A stretch of DNA of 64,000 nt, from assembly GCA_013076295.1 (NCBI GenBank), contig RQOL01000906.1, positions 5,894,297 to 5,958,296 of the forward strand, in the 5' to 3' direction. Below are positions 12,544 through 25,000 of the stretch, one piece after another. Positions within the stretch are counted from its first letter, which is position 1. Each line of letters begins with the position of its first letter. The DNA is from Sanderia malayensis (Eukaryota; Cnidaria; Scyphozoa; Semaeostomeae; Pelagiidae). Position numbers and translations under genes: made by a program. Under the pieces are notes generated by a model that saw nothing but the letters and a program-made list of their open reading frames with translations, was not told the origin of the DNA and did not search any database.

Positions 12544-13016
12544 CAGTGGCGGCGCCAGGGGGGGGGAATGGGGGGGGACTAGTCCCCCCCACTTTTTCAG
12601 AAAGATGGTCTCTGAGATTCATGCAAATCCGATGAGAAAATTGGGGGGGGGGTAAGCCTACGTTCTGTGAATTGTGTCGCAAGATTACTTCAATGTAAAA
12701 CACAAAAGGGTTATTTCAATGTATGCAGAAAGAGAAGTCAAAGGATCCTAAGCCATTTTGAGACCTCAGAAATGACAAAATCCCGAGAGCTTCCGGGGGC
12801 TTCGCCCCCTGGACCCCTACCAGGGCACTGCCCTGGACCCGCTGGGGGGCTTACAGCGCCCCCCAGACCCCCAGCTGTGTTAGGCAACGTCCTCCGGCCA
12901 TTGCGTCATGTTTCCCTACAACATTTTTAGACACAATTTTAGACACAATTTTTAAAAAGTTCTTGCCCGCCCGGGAAAAAATCCCCCCCCACTTTTTTGA
13001 GCTGGCGCCGCCACTG
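12544..13016. mobile_element. 473-bp hAT-type MITE inside the Penelope-like element
   Basis: Ends are inverted: CAGTGGCGGCGCCAG at the left and its complement at 13002-13016. An exact 8-bp duplication, TATTCAAC, lies at 12536-12543 and 13017-13024. An 8-bp duplication with CAGTGG-type ends is characteristic of hAT transposons. The interior is GC-rich with poly-G/poly-C tracts and a GGGGGCTTCGCCCCC hairpin at about 12795-12810. No transposase, so mobilised in trans. Coding of the host element resumes on the far side. Confidence 0.88.
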
Positions 13017-13170
13017 TATTCAACCAACATATACTTGAAAAACATGATGGAGCTCTTAAATTAAGATTAAAACATGCCCGATTGATGAGATGATGAGACA
13101 AATTGCCGAGGCTATGTACATCAACCTGATTAACCAACGTCGACACTGAATGAGAAAGAAGAGTGCAAAA

Positions 13171-14004
13171 ATTCGCTCAATCCAGAAACTGTGTTCGATC
13201 AAAGATCCGGCAATTCCAGCTTGGCTGGTAACTGATTTTGCTATTTCGGCTGACTATCTCATCGATAAAGCTGCTGAGGGGCAGTGAAATACTTAAGAAA
13301 ATGAATTTCATTATTTCTTGGAAACCCTGCATGAAATAACCGTTTTTGAATATAGGTGGGGTCTACTTTTCTGGCCAGCCATAATCACGCTTCTAAATCT
13401 TAAAAAAATTGCCAAACAATAAGCTATCTGAATTCGCAGCCAAATAAATGGTTATACACCAAAGATTACAAGATATACTCTATCTACAGTGTACTGTACA
13501 GTACTGACAAAAATCTTCAGTGTTGATTCACAACAACTGCAGTAGCTACTAATGATAGCTCTCCAAGCAAACATTACTCTGCTGCATTGTACCGAAAAAA
13601 GACTTTCGCTATATTGTGCGACCTCTGCTGATCGGAGAGTACCTGCTTTGGCAAGAAAATATACTCAGCAAACACAAACTTTCTGAGAATTTGAAACATA
13701 CGTAAAAAAACGCACCTGAGTTGCAAGATTGTTTATATCTCCAAGTAAATGGCCATAGAAAAAAACATCATATTTTTGCCTTGCAGGTATTTGATTGTCT
13801 TCAGACAAATTCTAATAAACAGAGAATCAAAATTAGAAAAATGTGTTTTCCATAAAAATATACTCCAGCAGAAGCCAGCCAGTCTCTCATTTAAATATTT
13901 TATTTCAACAGCTGTGTGGTATGAATTTACTTCATTCAAAATGTAAAAGATTCTGGCTGAATACACTCGGAATATGACATGTAATCATTATATAGTTATA
14001 TTGG
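13171..14004. other. No supported gene
   Basis: AT-rich; two fully overlapping 65-77 codon frames on opposite strands (13733-13966) are motif-free and likely chance. Confidence 0.35.
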
Positions 14005-14009
14005 AATAT

Positions 14010-14094
14010 GATCAAACTCAGCGTCTTAACCACTAAGCTACATGGTGGTGTAGCCTAGTGGTTAAGGTACTGGGTCATGTCGATAGGTTTGATC
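14010..14094. repeat. Two head-to-head tRNA-like (SINE-type) promoters
   Basis: On plus, TAGCCTAGTGG (14051-14061) matches a pol III A box and GGTTTGATC (14086-14094) a degenerate B box. On minus, TAGCTTAGTGG (14030-14040) and AGTTTGATC (14010-14018) mirror it. The A boxes are 10 bp apart and point outward. No full cloverleaf can be built, so these are pseudo-tRNA or SINE heads and not a tRNA gene. Confidence 0.5.
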
Positions 14095-14590
14095 TTTTGG
14101 GGGCATGCTTTTACATGGTCAGAATCACGAACTACAAGCCATCTGCCAACTCAGCTGTCCATTCTTCCAAGGTCGGTTAAATGAGTACCCACAATTTCTG
14201 GGGATATTTCTGTATCAATAAACAAATGTTACCTTGTGAAGCAGACAGGTTAAAATGAAGTTTCTAAATTGAAGCGTTTAACTCGACATCAACAACCCTC
14301 TAGCCTTTTCTCGCCTGCCTTATTATTATTGAAAACAACTCTATATTGCTATATTCTCTATACAGCTTGCTATATTGCTATATAGTGTAATTTCGATTTT
14401 GTAATGTAAATTACTAATTGAGTAATGTACTTTTTCACAACTCAGTCAGTCTATGCAAGAACACATTTTATTGACAAGAGTATTTTGTTCCTACTCCAAG
14501 TTGTTTTAAACTTGAACTTTTCTTACTACATCAACTTAAAAACAAGTATGTGCGCTCACAACAATTTATCTTACGTTAGAGGAACTTCTG

Positions 14591-14966
14591 TGAGGTTCAT
14601 ATAAGACCGCTTGCCGGGCCAGCCCACTGAGCGTGACAGATGTAAATTCTGTTCATATGAGAAAATTCCGCCCAGCCTGCCGGGATGGAATCTGTAACAT
14701 GATATTTGTCACTTGAGAAATTGACAATGAAAACAAAGATTGTGCATGCGCAGTTGGCACGTTTCTGGCCCGGTAAGCGGGATGAAGTGTTCATATAGGA
14801 AATTTCCAATCCGCTTGCCGAGATCTCGGTAGTCCTCCAGTGAGATCTCGCCTAGCAGGCCAGCCCGCTTTCTCATATGAACAGAAAACAAATTTTGTAT
14901 AGGATTTGGGGAGTAGGTGAGATCTCGATTAGGCTCGGTAAGCGGGCTCACATGAACAGGTCCTTA
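14591..14966. repeat. MITE with CCGCTTGCCGGGCC-type inverted ends
   Basis: GTTCATATAAGACCGCTTGC near the left end is an imperfect inverted match to GCTCGGTAAGCGGGCTCACA with ATGAAC near the right end. The unit 'TTCATATGAG ... CCCGCTTxCCGxG' recurs four to five times internally in both orientations. No coding potential. Confidence 0.55.
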
Positions 14967-15099
14967 CACATCAAAGATTTTCTGTTACTTTATCACTGTT
15001 GTTGTTCGTTGGTGTGATATTTTTGCATCATTTTACATTCTTTAGAGATACATTTCCTGCAACTGGATTTAATTTTACATTTATATTTTTATGTACTGT

Positions 15100-17530
15100 A
15101 CAAATGCCATGCACCAATCTCAATCAACGATGGGAACGACAGACGGCCTATGCAAGGCTTCACGGACAACAACAGGCTGGTGCAGAATAACCTGATACTG
15201 TTCCTGTCGACAAATTGCTACAATTACCAATCCAGCATGGTCACAATCGGCAAATGGCAGTTCACATACAGCAAGCTCAACAAAGAGCAACTGAAGTGAA
15301 AACGACCCATACCCAACGCAGCAGAGGGGAAGGCATGCAAACTGATGCAAGATGGATGCCATAGCAACCCTTCCAGTTCTTCCCACAACTGCTTCAGCAG
15401 CCACGGCAGATGCATCCCCATCAATTCATGGGGCAACTACTTCGCAGATGCAGCCTTCGCAATACATTCAACAAATACAGCACAGGCCCCAACAAATGCT
15501 TCCTTGCCAGCCAATGCCATAATTTCCATAACAGCTACAACACATGCATATGCAATAGAGAACATTACACCAGCAGAGAAATAGCCAATACCCCGACAAA
15601 GAACAAAATTCAAACCCTCCAGTAGAGATCACTGATCTCCACCACATGGCAGTAATGAACAATATTGGTCTAAATTGTGGTGCTAAGTATTTCAAGGAAG
15701 AGCTCAACACAACAAACAAGTACACAAAGTGCTGTCGCAATGGAGCTGTTACACAACCTGCAACAGAGGCGACACCAGCCCCAAAAAAGTGGGGGAAGAC
15801 TTGAACATTTTTAAGACCACGCCCACATTAATGGAAGCCAGCCACGCTCACTTAAAAAAGGACCTTTGTAAGATTCTTGAACAACAACTGCTCTGTTTGC
15901 TTCATCTATGATTCCCATCGATGGTTCCCATAAGTCACTTTTCACTTTCTTCAACAACAAGTTCTTCTCATGTGCCATGTTACACCCCCCTAAATATTTC
16001 TCCTCGGATTCAGGCGACTTGAAAAATCGGTCCTGAAAGATATTGGGGAGGACATGTTCTCCCCAGTCCTCCCCTGCAAGACAGCCTCAAAGTGCAACAG
16101 CCATGCCTCTCTTCCTTTGCAACACCGATGATACACAAAGAGGGTCATGGGACTTTCTTGCTAACTTTCACCAATGCAATGCTACAGGGGCAATTTCTTC
16201 CTGGACAGCAAATATGACACCACTTCCAGTCAGGTGACCATCCGTTATAACAATACAACAATACAGAGCATGAGTTTTCATTGTGTTCCTAACAACTTTA
16301 ATCATTGCTGTCTTACACAGTTTTGATTTCTTTATACAAATATTCACAATTTCTTCAATAGTTGCAGTTAACCACCTGCGCATTGCCGTTTAGCCTACAT
16401 TCGCCTATTGCAAGGGAAACAGCCAAAATATGCTGAACTGTACATCATGAACTGTACACGGCCGAAGCACTTGAGTACAGAACAAACAATCCCAGCAACA
16501 AAAATGAAGGACACCATTTAGATGTTATGATTATAAATATTATTGTATTAATCAATGTCTTGTTATAATTGGTTGATTGTTATCGTGTTTAACTTATGTC
16601 TAAGCTGTCTGTCCTCAGACACAGTTTGTTCTATGAAAAACAAGGTCACCATGTAAATCAATTAGATATCATACTCGCAAGCTAAAAGAAGGTTGTTCTT
16701 TCCCGTGTCGAATCCTGACTTGACATAGAAGTTCCAAGATGAACATCTTCCCGTCAACCTGTACACTCAAAAATACAAAAATATTGGCAAGATATTACAA
16801 CAACAACAGGAAGAGGCGACTGCAGCAAACAAGCCTATTCCCACATTTGCGATGGTCACCACGTCAAGACCCAACCAGAAATAGCACACAGCACAAAGAT
16901 TGTGTTGCACGAGATCCAAACAACAGAACAATGCACATCTAGAGACGCGATGGCTACTTGATTCACTTCAAAACAACCAATCCAGCAGCAAATCCATTCA
17001 CAAATCCGTTGCTGTTTCCAATCGACAATAAGGTTGGGGAAAGACAGTTGACAGACAGCCCGTACCCAAGCCCAGCAAGCCCAAAATCCAGGTACTTCAC
17101 CACACCATTGTTGGACAAGTCCTCATTTCAGCTACCATCCACAGTCACGGGCAGTCAGTAAAACATGCAAAAGAATTCCAAGATGCCATGGCAATTGTCA
17201 GGAAGCATAGCAAACCATGCATATCCCTGGCATTCACGACCAATCCCCACTGGCAAGAAATTCTGGACAATTTGCTACCAAATCAGAAGAACAAACTGAC
17301 TACACATTGTCACATGAGTTTTTTGCGTGAAATATAAAGAACTGCTGTGTGACATACCGAATCTCAACTTCTTCAGCAGACATTGCATTCGTCTACACTG
17401 CAGAATTTCAAAAATGCGGACTTCCAAACACTCACATGATCATATCATATCAAATTTTCAGATAAATTCAAACACTAAAAATAACACCTTTTGCAGGCAA
17501 AACAGCTGCTCAACTCAAGGAACATAGAGT
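15100..17530 (+). pseudogene. Decayed Helitron Rep/helicase remnant
   Basis: A glutamine-rich leader (15100-15640) precedes AVMNNIGLNCGAKYFKEEL and TNKYTKCCRNGAV (15645-15755), the cysteine-containing segment before the Helitron helitron-like domain. Further on, TNPAANPFTNPLLFPIDN (16964-17020) matches the YDPLxYPLLFPxG segment, and EFQDAMAIVRKHSKPC with LAFTTNPHWQEIL (17175-17275) matches the Rep region with its FTxNPxWxEI motif. EFQKCGLPNTHM can be read about 17400-17440 across a frame break. Multiple stops and shifts; the helicase half and 3' hairpin are not seen. Confidence 0.72.
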
Positions 17531-17617
17531 CAATGACTCTTGTTGCACCACAGGGCATCAAGCTACTTCTACAGCAATAAGAAAGGCTGTAGTGAATGCA
17601 TCGTACAACATCATAGT

Positions 17618-18334
17618 CAATGTAGATTCTGAAAACATCTCTTCATGGACTCCCATATACAGTGGAATCCCGATATAACGAACCCCGGATATAACGAACT
17701 CTCGTTATAAACGAACTAAACTTCAGGTCCCTTCATCATAATTACCTTCTTTATAACGTTTAGTTTTCATAATTTTTTCATTTACTCATTATATTTAATT
17801 ATTTCCAGTGTTCATTTACTACTTTCTTTTGAGGGAAATTTAGAAAATATTTGTACGGAAATATTCCATCACACAAAAAACCAATTCTCGACTTGGCGTC
17901 AAAGATTTATGAAAAGCATGCGGCGCATGACGAGCAAAGAAAGCCGGCTGAAACAGAATCAATCTTTGAATTCAGTTTTTGTTTGTTTTAGTAAAATGTG
18001 CACAGAAGCTGGGGATAGCCTAAAAACACACAGAAGGGTTGTTGAGGGATGTACTGCGAAAGACGTATTAAAAAACTTTCCCCCGGTTTAAATAACTCCC
18101 GATATAACGAACTATTTTCTGGTTTCCTATTACAGAGTTAGTTATATCGAGATTCCACTGTAGCTACATCATATGCGACTCAGTCAAGTCAAATGCAAGA
18201 GTATTTGTACATCGGTTGACTCGACACGTTCTACTGGATCAATTTTCATTCTGAAAAAGGTTTTACCATCAGTTCGACTAAGTTTACTATGAAATGCAAA
18301 AAATTATATCTATTATTTTGATTGGAGTAGGCTT
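17618..18334 (-). mobile_element. Partial TTAA-element K2c, split by a pogo-like MITE
   Basis: TTAA at 18335-18338 borders an inverted copy of the K2 terminus (AAGCCTACTCCAATCAAAA read on minus), followed by the GAATGAAAATTGATCCAGTA and ACTTGACTGAGTCGCATATG blocks seen in K2a and K2b. The alignment continues across the pogo-like MITE to ATGTTTTCAGAATCTACAT near 17635. The other end is missing. Confidence 0.6.
17660..18160. mobile_element. 501-bp pogo/Tigger-like MITE
   Basis: Ends CAGTGGAATCCCGATATAAC (left) and its near inverted repeat at 18141-18160 (CAGTGGAATCTCGATATAAC on minus). TA flanks both sides (17658-17659, 18161-18162), the Tc1/mariner target duplication. CAGTGGAA with GATATAACGAA is typical of pogo/Tigger-derived MITEs. 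No DDE coding region. It sits inside K2c, so it is younger. Confidence 0.82.
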
Positions 18335-18559
18335 TTAAAAATTAATTAATCTTAAGTTTTAATGTGATTTGTTTTTCATATTATTTTTTGCAGATCTGAT
18401 CTGTTGTTCACTGCAATACATGGGGTTTGAAGTGACGCAATTTTGTAAGACTTGCTCAATCGGATGTTGAAATCTTCGCATCACGGAAAACATGGACCTG
18501 GAACAAGTATGGAATGGAAATCGGGGATTGGGAAGAGCATGGAACTTATCATTAGGGAA

Positions 18560-18895
18560 TGGATGCTGGTATGTATACTATGTATGTATTTTATGTTCGT
18601 ATGTATTGCATGTATGTACTGTATGAATGTATTGTAAGTGTTCTATGTATGTATTGTATGGTGGTAGTACTTTACGTATGTATTGTATGTATTACACATG
18701 ACGAGTAGAAACAAAAAAAAACTACAGCATTTTTCAATACTCAGAGTTTCATGCTGTCAATCGCGACAATCTCCCGGTGTATTTTGCTCTGCTCTTTCAC
18801 CAAGGGGCATCAAGCACTGTTCTTTGATACAAAGAATATAATTTATACGTTTTATTGTATGTATAATGTATGTATGTAAAAGAAGTGTATGTAAG
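18560..18895. repeat. Degenerate TGTATGTAT microsatellite blocks
   Basis: Runs of TATGTATG/TGTATTGTA occupy 18560-18690 and again 18845-18895. Imperfect low-complexity sequence between K2c and the last visible COG2 exon. Confidence 0.7.
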
Positions 18896-19043
18896 TAGCT
18901 ATTTAGGTCGGGTACGTCTGTAGTTATTCCTCTACCTAACATGGAACCAAGCGCCGTTCCTCTGCAGTCATCAACTGCAGAAGAATAGGAATGTGCTTGT
19001 CAATTCTAGTTGTACAATACATGAATAAATGAAAATTACTTAC

Positions 19044-22000
19044 ACCATCCTTCATCACATCTTTCAAGAAAGTAGACAACCGCTTGTTAATCTAAAATAA
19101 AACCAGGGGGGACACAACAGTCAAACTCCACAAAACTCAGATCCAGAAAAAGGATACAAGGGTAAAAAAACTTATCATAATGTATACCAAGGTTTTAGTT
19201 TGAGTACCTGAAGAAACAACTTCCAGAATCGGCTTATTAATGGCTTAATAAAAATATCATCATCCCAGCATGCTTCCATGCATTTCCAAATAATATCAAT
19301 GACGTTTGTTGAAAAAACTCCAGGTTCTAAGATAATAAAAAAGAAGATTTATAATTTAATAATTTATCTTAAAATATCACACAGACAATAAAACATAGAA
19401 CTACCCACAACAACCTATAACCATCTACAGCCAGCTGTTCAGAAAAATAATTCCGCTGCTACGAAGCGCCTGCGCAACAAAATACAATCGAGTCATAGAG
19501 ATGATGGATCTAGAGTGGAAATGAGGCTCAACTTCCAGAAATCAACCTTTTCAATTTGGTGTATGGAAACCCTAGACTTGTTGCATTGATTCGTTCGAAT
19601 CTCGCTCAGTACATAGACTTGTCAGATTGTTATATCAGAAACAGGATAAAATGTTTTGCCTAAATTTCATTATTTTTTAAACGTTTCATGGCACGACCCC
19701 CTTTCAAACAAAATCCAGGACAATGATCTGTAAGAATGCCAGACCGCTATGCAGGTCTGGTTGGCGGGATATTGAAAATGAAATAAAAATCTACTTGCGT
19801 CAGTGTCAATCTGGGGACACCTGTGCACTGAATGCCGAAAAAAAAACAAAATACAACAGACAATTTGAGATGACAGAATTATTTTAGTTGGAAAAACATT
19901 TTTGTGAAGCAATGAAAAGAAACATATCAAAATTCAATCAGGAAGTTTAGTGCGTAAATTGTTGAATTGTATACACGGCAAAGAGGACTTTTCAGATTTC
20001 TCGAGTTGCAGATGCAGAAAAAGTAAATTCAAATGGTTGAAAAATTACGAGCCTTGAAAGCATTACTTGTGCAATTCCTGCTATAAACAAATGAATTGAC
20101 ATGTTACTGCAAAAGAAAAGGCCTCGGAAAGAAACAAAGTCCCTCAACAAGTCTAAAGCAAATTCTATCAAAAACTTGGTGGAATGTCTTGAACTGCAAA
20201 ATACAGGCCTATAAATTACGATAAATAAAGTAATATTGTAAAACAAATCATAAAAATTAGTTTAGCATAGTTTCTTTTCATAGCATTCCATCCCAAATGC
20301 CAAAACATTCTTGAAAACGTCAACATTGTGGCTGACGCTCGTGCACTAACAAAGAACTATGATCGCGTGAGGAACTTAGCACAAGAAATTCGGGGGAAGA
20401 AAAAAAAATAATGATAATATTCTGTTGAGGCTGAAAGCTTTTTACAATTCAATTTATGTTAATTACTTCTTATGGTGTATAGTCTCATTATAACCTAGCT
20501 TTGGGATCGGAAGCCTTTGAACGTGATGTGAGACGCAAGCGAAAATGAGACAAAACGAGCTAAGTGACGCCTTTAGACCCTATTTCAATTGATCGTTTTT
20601 GCTGATTTTATATTTACACTTGTTCTGTTGCGTTTAATAAAGTTATCTATCTTCTTTTGCGAACTCTGTGAAAACTTCCATTCCTTAAAGGGCTTATGCA
20701 GCCAAAAGTGACATCGTTTATTTTGCTGAAATGGAGAGAATTTAACGTAACGGAATTTAAATTTGAGTTATTCATTGCCAAAGTAAACATTTTGGACAAC
20801 TTTTTGTAGAAACTGTGACATCACAGTGATGCGCGATCCCAGACGCCTCATTTGAAACACCCCTGCGAACCGCGGTCAACAAACCCTAATGCTTGAACAA
20901 TTTCTCGACAACAGCGGTACGGTGCTCTCTTGGGCCTTGCAGATAGTCTTAAGAGCAATGAAGGCAAGTGCACCTGAACAAATCAATTCAGGCAAATGAA
21001 TAAAATTAGAATGATTGCACTTTAATAAAATTAAGTTTAATAACGGCCGTGGACTTCTCAATGACAATATACACTAACCATTCATCAACAGAACTTCTAG
21101 TTTCAAAGAGGGCATCAATCTCTTGAAGGGATAGGCCGTCACATGCAGAATCTTCAGGCTGCAGGTCTGGCGGGGGACTCTCCTTCGTACGCGCTTCGAA
21201 CATGCAAACTAACTACAGAATACTCTTCGTCTTGTTCGCTGCTATTAGGACTACTTCTTGTTTCGTTTGTTTCGTTGTCCGAGCTAAAACTGGTATAATC
21301 ACAGCTATCCGACATTTTGAAATAACTGACAAGTTTCACTTCCAGTCCCATACCATTTCTTGCGTCTGCGTCTCTTCTGCAGAGAACAATAACTTAGTTC
21401 AATGTGACGTCACAGAAAACCAAAATCACGAAAATTTTACTTTTTTCAAAAATTTGTTATAAATCCCATACTTGATCAAAAGCAACGGAAATCAGCTCAT
21501 AATGTGAGAAAAACATCGGGATATTTGCCACTGGTTAGAGAATCAAAATCGCTTTGCGCTATCTCAAGTTATTAAAAAATAGTGACGCGAGGTCAAATTT
21601 CCCAAACAAACCCATGGGAACCCCATGGATTCTTGTGTCATCACTGTGACGTCATCAGTTTCCACAGACATGTGTGGGTTTGAGCCTAAATAAAACATAC
21701 CTATACTCGTCATAAAACACTTAAAACGGGTTCATAGTGATAATCAGATCTTTTTCTCTTCATTTCAACAAAAAAAACGATAGGTCATTTTTGGCTGCAT
21801 ACGCCCTTTAATTGTGGGAACCCTAGCATAATTTACCACAGTTGGTGGCAATATATGAATAGACGACAAAGAATGGAGTGTTTTGAAATCCTGTTCTGTG
21901 AATAGAGGAACAAATTGTTCCAGAGCTCCGTTCAGATCTTCGAAGCTCAAATGTGATAGGTCCCTAGTGAAGTGAAGGTGAAGCGAAAAAACAGGAACGC

Positions 22001-25000
22001 AATGTAATGAGCCTAGCAACCCCTTTTAACTGCTCGCTTCACTCCTCTGTCACGTGCAACTAAAATACGATTTGGATTATTTGTTGATTAGAAATAAAAC
22101 AATCAAGTGTAGATTTCTATGCTACTCCTGCAGGACTGTAAAAATATTAAAGAAATCAGTTTAAAGGCCTACTGCAATCAAAAAAGGTGATAGGATTTTT
22201 TTGCATTTCATGATAAACCTATTCGAACTCATCATAAAACTGTCATAATGTCATAAAACTGTCATAAATCAATTTTCATCATAATGAAAATTGATCCAGT
22301 TGAACTCTTTTTACAAGCCTGCAAAGTCGTCGATTTTGCCATTTCAACTGCGACAACCGTGACGTCATAACCATGACACATTTCAAGTTTTTGTATTGAA
22401 GAGTATCGTAGCTTTTTACTGTACTCTTAATAGCTAAAAAAATAGCTCATAAATCAAAAATCGTTTCCCAAGGCATAAATATTAAAGTATTTTCACAAAT
22501 TTTAAAATTTTTCTCATAATTTTAGAAAACGATTTTGGGGAGTAATTGGGGTCTGAATCGGGGCAGTTTCGGTTGTGGCGTCGAACTACGGGAGGGTGAT
22601 CAGCCGTGGCAGAGAGCGGAAGCAAATAACGGGAATTATCAGTGTCGATATAAAATTGAAATACTTTTGTATTTGTTTGACTTGACCATAGACTTGACTG
22701 AGTCGCATATGTATATGTGACAGAATGCAGATATGTTTTCAGAATCTACATGGACTATTTACGCTCCGAGTTGGCTTTTTAAGATATATCTGATGCTGCT
22801 AAGTTGCTGTCAGTCCAGTCTTATCAAAACGAATTACTTGTACATCACGTCTGACTGGAACGCCAAGTTGCTATAGTGTTTTCATCGGGGTAGAAGTCGC
22901 AGAAATAAAATCGCAATATTCTGCATAACAATTTATTATCATAGTCAAAAGTGTTACAAATTTTTTGTAAAAATACGATGGTTCCAAAATTCCAAATGGG
23001 CAAAAAATGAAACTGGTGTTTCCGTAGCTTTGTGTTTTTAATTTCTGTCTGGCCTATGTGTGTTGCAAGCAAAATGCACGCCTTCAACTCTCCTTATCTG
23101 TTTCATTTCATTTCAAATTTGTTTTGAAAACGGCTACTTGAAAAACCGATTTATTAATTAACTGCTTACTTTGCCTGGTCCTCTAACAACACAACAACCC
23201 CGGCCATCATGTCTGTTACCAGTTTTATTAACACAGCTCCGTAATCCATGATTTCTGACAAACTTCCTTTGAGAATGCTTCCTGCTGCTTGGAAATCAGA
23301 CAGCGCAGAATAAGGCTTCGTTCACACGACACCGTTTTCATTTCGCTCCGGATTCCAGAGGCAAAACGGTGCGCATTTTTCACTGTCTTCACACGACACC
23401 GTTTTCACTTTTCACAAGTTTACGCTTCACTTCGTTTCAAATATTTGCAACGTGGCTTTTGCACCAAAATTTGACAGCCTATACCCATTTCCGTATTCAA
23501 CCATTTCCTAAACTTAGCTTGATGAGTAGTTTTTAATAAAATTAACCATGAACTAATAACACTTCCATAACACTTCCCTCAGCAACACAAGTACCACACC
23601 CTTTTTAACAAGAATAACATCAAAATAAGCTAAAGTTGTATGGAAAACATGACAATCAGCTCAGCTTGCTGCTGAGCTGATTGTCATTCGTGGCGGAGAG
23701 CTTAGCAGGAAACTCCAGTGTGCGCTGGACGTTTTGCGAGAATTTTGTCACTCGTGCCAGATGACACCATGACACCAATATTCAAAATGTTGAATAATTT
23801 TGGTCTCGAATGACACTTTCCTCTGTGTGTGCGGCGAACTGAAGCAGCAAGCTTACGATATCTGCTCCAAAGCGCATGCGTTTAAGTAGCAACGTGATCG
23901 CATTTGAAGACATCGCCTTGGGAAACGATTTTTTAATAAGGGCCGGGGTTGCGCCTGGTGCAGATTTCAAAACCTTTTCCAGATACTCTCCCATTATAAA
24001 AGTCGATCTCTGTCATGGTTATGACGTCATACCATGTCGAAGTCAGTGCCCCATTTCAAAGCCAAATTTAGTATACTCATCGTGATCGAATAAAAACAAA
24101 ACAGGCACCAAAGTAATGAGTAAAGATTGAAATTTCATTTTTTGCAAAAAAACGAGAAACTGATTTTTGATTGCAGTAGGGCTTTAAGTATCGATTCAGG
24201 AACATAGCTGCCGTCTCTTCCTAATTAATTAAAAAAAAACACTTTTTTGCAACACAGGATCTTTGCAATAAAACATAGCTCCAACAAACCGTTCAGGACT
24301 TCCATTGAGGCATCCATTACAGTTTCAATGCAACATATGATTTCTTGTAGCCTGTTCAACAAATGTGTATAATAAATGCAATACCCAGACATTTAAACCA
24401 AAACTGTATAATTATTAGAATCAGATTGTAGGATAACATATCAAAAGGTGTCATTTCGTGGGTTTCTTACTACCAGTTGCATATGAATTCTGATAGTATT
24501 GAGTGAAAAAGAAAGTGTTACAGTAAAAACCGGCATTTAAGAACTTTGATTTTTACATGGAGCTTCTAATGTTTCTTGGCAGGAAAACACAATTTAAAAA
24601 GATGATCTTGGAACAGGTAATCTTTTAACTATATGCGTCAATGTTAACTATAGGCAGACTTTCAGAACATTCATTCATGGCATCAGAACACCAACTTAAA
24701 CTTTACTGAAAGAAATACCCAAAATACTGAGATTTCGGGCTGCAGGTCCTCAAAAGTGGGTGATTTTTATATGCAGGTTTTACCGTATACAAAAAAGAAA
24801 GCAGACAAGTCCAAAGAAAAAAAATTATGCACCTGATCTGAAAATAAACTGGCAAACTCCATTTAGCCATAAAATTTTGATAACACTTCTGTTCTCTTAG
24901 TTCTTTAATATTTTCTGTAGAGCCACAAATGACTTCAAATGATTCAGCAGCTTCATCATAATTTTGAATCTCTAAGAAAATACAAGAAAATATTTCAAGG

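Larger units (their letters stand above)
10570..13170 (+). pseudogene. 5'-truncated Penelope-like retroelement (RT + GIY-YIG)
   Basis: Order along the plus strand: an RT block near 10650-10790 with ENTEDLSSRIKMSNE and EVAALYPSFDIDF (cf. D-V-x-A-L-Y-P-S-L-D-I); HKLVLFLAITATKTEIES with a CPT segment (10850-10940); a decayed middle; near 12095-12215 LFVDAKPGAQLAKECRK and LKIRVVDWSGKPFKK; then VYETQC and YIGETARSIGE (12425-12490), the core of a GIY-YIG endonuclease; and finally, after the hAT-type insertion, MMRQIAEAMYINLINQ (about 13088-13136). RT followed by GIY-YIG is the hallmark order of Penelope-like elements. Many stops and frameshifts; inactive. The upstream end is missing. Confidence 0.75.
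19600..22015. mobile_element. D-family non-autonomous element (copy D2), interrupted by K1b
   Basis: 19665-20220 aligns with 55725-56160 and 56455-56960: GACAATGATCTGTA, GGTTTGGTTGGCGGGATAT, the GTCAGTGTCAATCTG block and TTCTATCA near the end. 21870-22015 aligns with 57300-57443 (TTTTGAAATCCTG, CTCAAATGTGATA, ATGTAATGAG). K1b splits the copy. It lies in COG2 intron 8; its left end is diverged and only approximate. Confidence 0.6.

Noticed and set aside
14041..14112. Functional tRNA gene
   Set aside because: Only A- and B-like boxes fit; acceptor stem, anticodon arm and T arm do not pair.
15120..15740. Minus-strand frames of about 70-94 codons
   Set aside because: Antisense to the Gln-rich Helitron leader; the composition reflects repeated CAA/CAG on the other strand.
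18930..19010. An eleventh COG2 exon after TTCTTCTGCAG
   Set aside because: In the required phase it hits a stop after 12 codons and does not resemble COG2.
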